From: Allacma fusca
Taxonomy: Eukaryota; Arthropoda; Collembola; Symphypleona; Sminthuridae
Reading direction: 5' to 3'
Assembly: GCA_947179485.1 (NCBI GenBank)
Contig: OX359247.1
Location: 14,422,588 to 14,486,587, forward strand
Length of the DNA stretch: 64,000 nucleotides
Position 1 is the first letter of the stretch, and every line of letters starts with the position of its first letter. Made by a program: the position numbers and the translations under genes. A model generated the notes under the pieces. It ran no database searches, was not told the DNA's origin, and saw only the letters and a list, made by a program, of their open reading frames with translations. Shown here in pieces: positions 55,302 through 64,000 of this stretch.

Positions 55302-58300
55302 ATCCCGTTGTTGTGTCGACTTCATCATCAACCCAACAGACCTCACCAAATGCCGCTTTCCGTGCAGTAGAGGTTTCCACAGTAGTCATCCCTGCTCAGC
55401 AATTTTTAGCCAATGAGTCCACTGATGAATCTGGTAGTAAAGTCCTCACGACCGTCTCCCGTACGGTCATGCTTAGTCAAAAGAAAGAAGTATCCATGAC
55501 TCAGTCCTTTGAGGGAGGTGGTTACACTCCCGTCCCTAGTCCCGAACCTGAAAAAGTTACCGTTGAGAGAATTATAACAAGTCCAGACATAGTTACAGAT
55601 TTAGCCATTGCCTCCCTACCAGAAAATATACCACATCCCAGATTACCAGCCCCACTGCAACAAATAGTCACAACCAGCTCAGCTGGCGAAGATCTAACCG
55701 TCAGGGTACGACAAGTAACACAGCACGTGACCCGCAGAGTAATACGAAAGCGACGCAAAATCATCAGGAAGATAGTCATAGTGAATGGAGTTGAGCAAGT
55801 CTCGGAGCATGTAGTGGAGGAGCCCGATGAGATTGATGAGCAAACAAGTGAGGTCTCGAGTGGCCCCACTTTCGATGTCACTAAAGGTACTTCCGGAAAT
55901 ACACAAACAATTAATAAGGAGGAGGCGGAGTCATTGTTAAAGTCAGCAACACATGTTCATTTAATTAAGAAAGAGGAAACGACCACGGCTGAACATGCTG
56001 TGATTCCCGAAGCCACGGCTATCTATCGGGAAGCCCCGGAGCCGGTGACTGAACAGTTAGTACAAGCGGCTCCGGATAGGATAGAGTCAGTTGCAGCTCC
56101 TCCGGAGAGTAGTAGGGTGGTGCAGGAACTCAAAGTCCAGGATGCAGAAACTTCTCCCGTAATTCAGGAATTACAGGATGCTACCACACAATCAAGTAAT
56201 GTTTGTGATACTTTTGATGCTACCACGCAATCAGTTGTTGCTGAGTCTAATGATGCAACTACACAGTCGACAGCCATTACTGTGAGTAGTACTATTACGG
56301 GTGAGGTAGACAAAGTCACTGTAGAGTCACGCTCAGAATTACCTGATAAACCTCTTATGACGGGAGATGCAGGAGACACGCAAAGTATTTCTAGCGCTTT
56401 ATTGCATGATGAGCCTATTGTGATACAAGCTAACATTTCCTCAGACATGGATCAAGTTACCTCCTCAGACCAGATACAGCAAGATTTAAGTTCCCAAATA
56501 ACAGAGACCCCATCTGATGTACTACTACAACAACTTGAACCCGAAATTTCGGAACTACAAATTACATCCCAAATTCCAGATATTTCCATTACAGATATGC
56601 CAGCAAGTTTACAGGAACAACCTGTTACTGCTGAAACTGAAGTACAGATCAGTTCTAGTCAGAGCCTGAGCCATGTTGTGTTTTCGGAACAAATACAAGA
56701 ATCACAAACAATTACTACAATTCTACCAACCACTGAAACCACAACTGTTATTTCTACAGTTGTGGAATCTAAACCAGAAGCAGAACCATTTGAGACCAGT
56801 CCATCAGGAGAAGCAACTGAAGAAAATACAGTTGTCTCCGAATCATCAGAATTACCAGATAACGCCGAAATCACGACAGATGAAAAAACTGAAATTACCG
56901 TTGATACCACTCAATACTCAATTAGTGACGATGTACCTCTACCAAAGGATGTAGTAACAACTTTAGACCAACCAGATATAGCAGCTATTACAGAGCTCTC
57001 GTTACCAGAAACAGCTGAATCTGTTACTCCAACTTCTGAGAGTCTGATTTCTGTATTAAGTGTGACAACAACAGCAATTGAAACCATAGATGGCGCAACT
57101 CCTATCCTTACAGAACCAACAGTTGCAGGGCAACAGCTGGAGCCGTCGGAGGAACCAAAAATAACATCAGAACAAATGATGATTCTACCTGCAGATATGG
57201 AAGAACAAGAAAGATCGGTAGATACGCAGCCTGAACCAGCACGTATTGTTGATCAAACTGAGTTAATTACAAACCAAATAACTGAGTCAGTAGGATCAGC
57301 TACACCTGAAGCGGTGCCAGCAGATACAACAAAACCTCTACCAACAGAAATAGTTGAATCTGTTCAGCCAGATGGTACTGATTTATCAACAAATGAACAT
57401 GATGTTGCATTGCTCCTGACGACACTGTCCCAGCCCCTAGATGAACCCTGTTATATAACAGAGCCTGAGGAACAACAGCTAATTCCTTCGGAATCCGTAG
57501 ATTTAACTGTTCCCGAAAGTTCAGTCAAGGAAACGGAAGTTTCATTAATTCCTGAGGCAATTACCCAATCTTGTCAAGTTACATTCCAAACCACTGATGT
57601 TACTGTAGTAACTCAACCAACCATTGATTCCCAGAGACCACAACTTTCCATAGGTATTCAGTCTGAACCAGAAACTGTTGACACACAAACACAATCCTTA
57701 CCGACTGTTTTAGAGCAAGCTACTCAGTTTGCTGAAATGGTTGAGCATGCAACTCAGTCCAGTCCAGAGCGGATAGAAAAGTCGACACAGTCGTTGCCAG
57801 AGGTAGTTAGTACGGCTGTACAATACGATGAACCAATAGGTAAAAATATTGCATTGCATTTAGAATCTAGTGAACAAATTAATGAGGAAATAGAGATAAG
57901 TAAATCGGAAGCGCAGGGTGTACACGAATTAGCAGGACTAGAGGAATCTCAGTTAACTCAAGAGCCTTCACAAGCACTGACTGAGAAGGGAGATGTACCT
58001 TTTGTACCTCAGCTACCTGAAGTAATAAAAGAATCCATGGAACCGGAAGCGTCAATTGAACGCTCGGAACCGATTGAATCCGATCAATCGGATTCACAGA
58101 TCACAACTGACGCCACCCAGCAACAATCTGATTTACTTACAAGTTTGGCGGAGATACAATCACAAGATGAAATACCTCATGTTGATGAAGCCGTTATAAC
58201 AACTGAAAGTATAAGCTACTCTCGACAGGTTACACAACTTGCAGACGAAATAACTGAGTCCGATGAATTACAACCAGTAAAACTACGTTCAACAGAGGAC

Positions 58301-61300
58301 CTGACATCAGAAATAAATTTAGATTCTACAATAACTGAACAATCCGAATCCTTTGCCACTGGATCTATTACAACCGCGGTGACTGATGTAACAGTACAGA
58401 CCACAATTGAAAACGCTGTACGTGAAGCGTTGTCAACAGAAGAGGAAATCAAGCCCATGGCAGAAGTTGTCCCTGCTCTAACATCTGAAGTGATTAAAGA
58501 ATCGTCTGTTTCTTCATCAGAAATTTCGGAATTGACTCAACCGGAAATACAAGAAATCGTTCTTCCAGATTCTATTGAAGTTTCTCTAACACAACAAACT
58601 TCAGTAAAACCGGAATTTCCGGCCAAATCCGTAGAGTCCAATGTTGAAATTCCAGTGGAAGAAGAGCAACCAGACAAACTAGTCAAAGAAGAACCAGGAA
58701 AAAGTACAGACCAAAGCAATATATCAGAACTTGCTACATCCATTGTGACAGGAGTTGTAGGAGTCGTTAGTGCAATATCAGGATTAACGTCTGGACAAGA
58801 GTTACCCGAAACACCACTTCAAGCTCAAGAGTCTGAAGAAGAAATCAAGCGAGCATCACCTATCCAAGATCTTCTTCCAACTACAGTCGCCAGTGCCGAC
58901 ATTCAGAATATACCTGAAACTACTCTCCAGACCACCAGTGTCGAGACTGTATCTGAAATTGACATTCTTCAGCAACAAACTATCATGGAACCTGAAATCG
59001 CAGTTTCTGTTTGCTCACAAGTTACTGAGCAGGTCTTGTTAGAATCGTCCGCTCCAGAAATAGTTTCCACCATTGAAACACAAATCATCCCAACAGAAGT
59101 TCCAGTAACATCGGAACTAATCGCAGAAAATGTTGCAGCAATAGTGACAGAGACACAAGAAGCCACTGCAACTCCAGTATGCATTATAGAACGACAGCTC
59201 TCAACTCTATCAGCTACAGAAGAGGCACTGGATCTGGCAAGCATCAAAACAAAAGAGGTACCCAGCACTATTACACTTGTTGAAACTGGACAAGTACAAG
59301 AAAATCTGGCTGCAATAACAACGGAAATTCAAGAACCTTCCGAGACTCATGCAGTTATTGTGGAGAGACAAGTTTCAGGTGTGTCCGCAACGGAGGAAAC
59401 GCAGGAACTGAAAACAGTAAAAACAGAGGAGATTCCAAGCATGGTAACCATGGAAACTCCTGAACTGGAAGAAGGAACCTCCATCACACAGGTATCAAGT
59501 GAAGAGCAGGTTGCAGAAATATCTGCAACCACTGAAGTCAGCCAAGAGCCTCAAATTGAAGTTTCAACTCAACACCTGCCCCAAGTCACTGAACAAATCA
59601 CACTTGAAACTTCTACAGAAGAATTGGTTTTGGTATCACCAGAACAGGTACCCACATCCCAGCTTATAACAGAGGCACAAAAAGTCTCTGAGGACCTCCA
59701 ACTTTTGGCAGCGTCCGTTGCAACTGAAGTACAGGAACCCTCTGAGATAACAGTGCCATCTGTGGAGAGACAATTATCATCTATCTCAGTTACAGAAGAA
59801 ACACAAGAACTAGTGACGATTAAAACCGAGGAAGTACCAAGCACTGTAACCATGGAAACTCCTGAACTGGAAGAAGGAACCTCCATCACACAGGTATCAA
59901 GTGAAGAGCAGGTTGCAGAAATATCTGCAACCACTGAAGTCACCCCAGAGCCTCAAATTGAAGTTTCCATTCAACACCTTCCCCAAGTCACTGAACAAAT
60001 CACACTTGAAACGTCTACAGAAGAATTGGTTTTGGTATCCCCAGATCAGGTACCCACATCCCAGCTTCCAACTGAGGCACTAGAAGTCTCTGATGACCTC
60101 CAACTTTTGGCAGCGTCCGTTGCAACTGAAGTGCAAGAACCAACTGAGGTAGCAGTACCTTCTGTGGAGAGACAACTATCATCTATCTCAGCTACGGAAC
60201 AAACACAAGACTTAGAAACTGTTAAAATTCAGGAAGTTCCAAGCACTATGACCATCGAAACTCCTGAAGTTGAAGACGGAACCTCCGTCGTACAAGCATC
60301 CAGTGAGGAACAACTCACAGAAATATCTGCACAACCTGAAATAAGTCAGGAAACTCAAATCGAAGTTTCTATTCAACACTTGCCTCAAGTTACTGAACAA
60401 ATCACACTCGAAACGTCTACCATAGAATTAGTGCTGGCGTCACCAGAACATTTGTCAACAGTCCAGCTTCCAACAGAGGCACAAGAAGTCTCTGAGGACC
60501 TCCAACTTTTAGCAGCGTCCATTGCAACTGAAGTACAGGAGCCCTCTGAGGTAACAGCGCCATCTGTGGAGAGACAACTTTCGTCTATCTCAGTTACAGA
60601 AGAAACACAAGAACTAGTGACGGTTAAAACCGAGGAGATTCCCAGCACTGTGACCATCGAAACTCCTGAATTGGAAGAAGGCACCTCCACGATCCAACTG
60701 TCTAGTGAAGAGCAAGTTGCAGAAATATCTGCACAACCTGAAATAAGTCAGGAGCCTCAAATTGAAGTTTCAGTTCAAAACCTGCCACAAATTACGGAAC
60801 AAATCACACTCGAAACATCCGTAGTAGAAACAGTCTTAGTATCACCAGAACAGTTGTCTACATCCCAGCTTCCAACAGAGGCACAAGAGGTCTCTGAGGA
60901 CCTTCAACTTCTGGCAGCGTCCGTTGCAACAGAAGTACAGGAGCCCTCCGAGATAACAGTGCCATCTGTGGAGAGACAACTTTCATCTATCTCAGCTACA
61001 GAAGAAACGCAAGAACTCGTGATGATTAAAACCGAAGAAGTCCCAAGCACTGTAACCATGGAATCTCCTGAACTGCAAGAAGGTACTTCCAAGATTCAAG
61101 TATCAAGTGATGAACACGTCACAGAAATATCTGCACAACCTGAAATAACTCGGGAACCTCAAATTGAAGTTTCTATTCAACACTTGCCTCAAGTTACTGA
61201 ACAAATCACACTCGAAACGTCTACCGTAGAACTAGTGCTGGCGTCACCAGAACAGTTGTCAACAGTCCAGCTTCCAACAGAGGCAGTCTCTGAGGACCTC

Positions 61301-64000
61301 CAACTTTTGGCAGCGTCCATTGCAACTGAAGTGCAGGAGCAGTCTGAGATAATAGTGCCATCTGTGGAGAGACAACTTTCATCTATCTCAGCTACAGAAG
61401 AAACACAAGACCTAGTGACGATTAAAACCCAGGAAGTCCCAAGCACTGTAACCATCGAATCTCCTGAATTGGAAGAAGGAACCTCCGTAGTACAGGTATC
61501 CAGTGAAGAACAACTCACAGAAATATCTGCACAACCTGAAATAAGTCATGAACCTCAAATTGAAGTTTCAGTTCAAAACCTGCCTCAAGTTACTGAGCAA
61601 ATCACACTCGAAACATCCGTAGTTGAAACAGTCTCAGTATCACCAGAACAGGTGCCAACAGCCCAGCTACCAACAGAGGCACAAGAAGTCTCTGAGGACC
61701 TTCAACTTTTGGCAGCGTCCATTGCAACTGAAGTGCAGGAGCCCTCCGAGATAACAGTGCCATCTGTGGAGAGACAACTTTCATCTATCTCAGCTACAGA
61801 AGAAACACAAGAACTAGTGACGATTAAAATCGAGGAGATTCCAAGCACTGTAACTATCGATTCTCCTGAACTGGAAGAAGGTACTTCCACGATTCAAGTA
61901 TCAAGTGAAGAGCAAGTCACAGAAATATCTGCACAATCTGAAATAAGTCAGGAGTCTCAAATTGAAGTTTCAGTTCAAAACCTGCCTCAAGTTACTGAAC
62001 AAATCACACTCGAAACATCCGTGGTTGAAACAATCTCAGTTTCACCAGAAGATCATCCTACAGCCCTCCTTTCCGCAGTGACAACAGAAGTTTCGGAGGA
62101 TCTCCAACTTCTAGCATCCGTTGCTGTTGAGGTAGAGGAGCCGTCAGAGGTAACAGTACCATCTGTGGAGAGACAACTTTCATCTGTTTCAGTTACAGAA
62201 GAAACACAAGAACTAGTGACGGTTAAAACTGAGGAGATTCCAAGAACTGTGACTATAGAAAGTCCTGAATTGGAAGAAGGTACCTCCACGATTCAAGCAT
62301 CAAGTGAGGAGCAAGTTGCAGAGATACAAGTACCTTCCGAGGAGATTTCAGAATCCACCCTCATAGTATCTTCGATAACTCTACCTGAAGTAACTGAGCA
62401 AGTCACACTTGAGACAACCATTACCGAATCGGTGTCTATTCTGCCATCCGAGACCCCAGTTTCTGAACTACCTGAACTTTCATCAGACGTGCAAGAACTA
62501 CTGGCTGCCATCACAACGGAAAGTCAAGAGCCTTCTGAGATACCAACACCCTCCAGTGAGCGGAAGCTTTCATCAGTGTGGGTAACGGAGGAAACATATG
62601 AGTTTTCAACTGTTAAAACAGAAGAGGTTCCTACTACTATTATTGTTGGTAGTCCTGACCTCACTGAAAGTACTCCTGCAGCACAAGCAAGAAGTGAAGA
62701 ACTAGTAGCTGAAATTTGCATACCACCCCAGGAAATTCCAGAACCAAAACTTGAAGTTTCTCATCAAAATCTGCCTGAAGTATCTGAGCAGGTGACTCTC
62801 GAGACAACCGTCACTGAAATTGTTTCTGTTCTACCACCCGAGACTAGAGGTTTGGAGTCCCCTGAAGTGTCGTCCGATGGACAAGAACTTCTTGCTGCAA
62901 TAACAACGGAAATTCAAGAGGCTTCTGAAATTCCTGTGGCATCACTGGAGAGGCAAGTGTCATCTTTGTCAGTAAATGAAGAAACGCAAGAACTTTCAAC
63001 GGTTAAAACATTAGAGACTTCAAGTATTATTTCTGTCGAAAGTCAGGCAATACCTGAAGTTTCAACAGAGTTGCAAGAACTTCTTGCTGGTATTACAACC
63101 GAAATTCAAGAACCCACGGAGGTTGGAGTGCCCCCTAACGAAAGAAAATTGTCATCTGTTTGGGTAACGCAGGAGACGCAAGAATATTCAACAGTAAGAA
63201 CTGAAGAAATGCCAGATACTATTACTGTAGAAAGTAAGGAACTATTAGAGATTGCGTCTGCTGTTCAAGCAACTAGTGAAGAACAAATGGCAGAAATTTC
63301 GGCAGTACTGCAGGAGGTCCCAGATATCACGCTTGAACCTTTTCTCATAAACCTGCCTGAAGTAACTGAACAAGTAATCCTAGAGACAACTATATCAGAA
63401 TTCATCCCTGTTGTACCTTCCGAAGCTCCGTCCGGTTCAACAGAAAGCAAAGAACTTATTGCTTCAATTAATACCGAAGTACAAGAGCCATCTGAGACTC
63501 CAGCAGTTTCTGTGGAAAGGGAGGTGTCTTTTACATCTGGAACTGAGGATACACAGGAAACATCTCAAGTGGATCAGTCAGTCGTAGGCTCTCCTTTGGA
63601 CGCTTCTATTACCGAAGTTGCTTTAATTTCAGCAGAAACTTCCGAGACTCTAGAACTTTTGGCCTCTATTGCCACAGAAATCCAGGAGCCCTCTGAAATA
63701 CCAACCTTAGAGAGACGTATTTCATCTGTTTCGGGTACAGAAGAAACACAGGAATTAGCCACTGCCAAAACTGAAGAGACTGCAACTAGTATAGCCATTC
63801 AAAGTCTGGATCAGGTTGAAATTACTAGCCCAGTACTGGAAACTTGCGAGGATCGTGCTGAGATCGAAAAACTGGAGAATAAATTCGACAATCTCCTTAC
63901 AAAACTAAATTCTGAAATACCCTCTGAAGAAAAAATACGGGATAAAACGCTAGACGGTTTGAAACAAGCGGTTGATCAAAAAATTCAAAAGCTACTTCGT
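55302..64000 (+). CDS. Msp300: Second giant exon 30, open at the window end
   Basis: From the AG at 55,301 the frame is open for 2,899 codons and runs off the window. The product is Ser/Thr/Glu/Val/Pro-rich like the first giant exon but has far fewer Lys/Arg islands. Order: a Ser/Thr leader, a module A-like segment (RVIRKRRKIIRK, IVNGVEQVSEHVVEEPDE), short DATTQS repeats, spacer, a hydrophobic segment VTGVVGVVSAISGLTSG (about 58,747-58,797), a 402-bp tandem array, then a module B copy cut by the end. Shared modules show common origin with the giant exon at 16,206-52,021. No enzyme domain was seen. Confidence 0.85.
55695..55835 (+). repeat. Module A-like segment in the second giant exon
   Basis: LTVRVRQVTQHVTRRVIRKR, KIIRKIVIVNG and VEQVSEHVVEEPDE match the module A plan: basic beta-prone strand, G-containing turn, acidic strand. 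The turn is NG instead of PDG and Val/Arg replace Thr/Lys. It could be the ancestral form. Confidence 0.65.
56178..56272 (+). repeat. DATTQS short repeats
   Basis: The hexapeptide DATTQS occurs three times within about 30 residues, spaced by 6-8 residues. A related TQS-rich run (SLPTVLEQATQFAEMVEHAT, then STQSLPEV) lies at about 57,690-57,830. Probably local slippage duplications. Confidence 0.7.
59453..62645 (+). repeat. 402-bp tandem array (8 units)
   Basis: Units start at 59,453, 59,855, 60,257, 60,659, 61,061, 61,457, 61,859 and 62,258. Spacing is 402, 402, 402, 402, 396, 402 and 399 nt, so all changes are whole codons. Each 134-codon unit reads ETPELEEGTS, EEQVAEISA, LPQVTEQITLETS, SEDLQLLAASVATEVQEPSE, VPSVERQLSSIS and TEETQELVTIKTEE. 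Diverged half-units flank the array (58,940-59,452 and 62,645-63,850). Units are highly similar at the nucleotide level, consistent with unequal crossing-over. Confidence 0.9.
63860..64000 (+). repeat. Module B copy 4, cut by window end
   Basis: Encodes EIEKLENKFDNLLTKLNSEI, a spacer, and TLDGLKQAVDQKIQKLLR, matching the first helices of module B at 26,582, 27,527 and 39,038. As before those copies, an LELLASIATEIQEPSE motif lies just upstream (about 63,650). The Ile/Glu part would follow outside the window. Confidence 0.8.

Larger units (their letters stand above)
1..64000 (+). other. Msp300: Giant nesprin/Msp300-like gene, partial at both ends
   Basis: One transcription unit accounts for every convincing coding segment. 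Thirty exons join in frame: 24 spectrin-type rod exons, a short coiled-coil exon, a 35.8-kb exon, three short coiled-coil exons, and an exon of at least 8.7 kb that runs off the window. Conceptual joining gives about 17,100 residues. Nesprins tether nuclei to the cytoskeleton through a long spectrin-repeat rod between N-terminal CH domains and a C-terminal KASH domain; neither end is in this window. The name is inferred from the rod plus giant disordered exons, a layout I associate with insect Msp300 and, in a different form, nematode ANC-1. Alternatives are another giant spectrin-family protein such as a spectraplakin, but no plakin, EF-hand or GAS2 segment is visible. Confidence 0.65.

Noticed and set aside
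58747-58797. Hydrophobic segment VTGVVGVVSAISGLTSG as a transmembrane helix
   Set aside because: It is Gly-rich, short and embedded in acidic disordered sequence; a KASH-type anchor would sit at the protein end with a long hydrophobic span. It is noted in the exon 30 entry only.
16905-63798. Many long minus-strand open frames (up to 226 codons) rich in Ser, Val, Thr and Ile
   Set aside because: They are antisense shadows of GAA/ACA/CCA-rich sense codons, whose complements rarely form stops. They recur with every sense repeat and have no splice sites or starts of their own.
1-64000. Transposons, tRNA, rRNA or CRISPR arrays
   Set aside because: No terminal repeats, transposase-like frames, cloverleaf sequences or spacer-repeat patterns were recognised; the regular repeats all encode protein in one frame or are simple intronic satellites.

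Overview
The window is a stretch of animal nuclear DNA, most likely from an insect or other hexapod. Exons are spliced at GT-AG introns, intergenic genes are absent, and the noncoding DNA is A+T rich with CT, CA and CATA simple repeats. I cannot name the order or species. As far as I can see, all coding sequence belongs to one gene on the + strand that enters and leaves the window open. I found no tRNA, rRNA, CRISPR array or recognisable transposon.

The gene looks like the invertebrate giant nesprin, Msp300 (nesprin-1/SYNE1 ortholog). The CH actin-binding domains and KASH membrane anchor that would prove this lie outside the window, so the name rests on the spectrin-type rod and on its interruption by enormous disordered exons. 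Positions 1-13,669 hold 24 exons of spectrin-repeat rod. Nearly all junctions are phase 0, and the Trp-bearing helices (EEWL, QAWL, NAWV, GKWM, KIWL) recur as expected. A short exon at 15,025-15,103 continues the coiled coil.

Positions 16,206-52,021 form a single uninterrupted coding exon of about 35.8 kb (about 11,940 codons). It encodes an acidic Glu/Thr/Ser/Pro/Val-rich region, probably disordered, built from repeated modules. These are a beta-hairpin-like basic Thr module (17 copies, A), a 169-residue helical module with an Ile/Glu stretch (3 copies, B), a bipartite basic module (5 copies, C), acidic blocks D/E and F, and about 27 short Lys/Arg islands. A splice donor lies 18 nt before the stop codon, so the exon can either end the protein or splice onward.

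Positions 53,733-54,853 hold three short exons that resume the spectrin-like coiled coil. A second giant exon starts at 55,302 and is still open at 64,000. It reuses the vocabulary of the first: one A-like module, a LELLAS-type motif, and a B module cut by the window end. It also carries its own homogenised tandem array of 402-bp (134-codon) units.

Joined together, the exons encode about 17,100 residues within the window alone. The architecture suggests a coiled-coil rod with two long, repeat-evolved, charge-patterned disordered inserts, a possible elastic or scaffold element between nucleus and cytoskeleton in muscle. That functional reading is inference.
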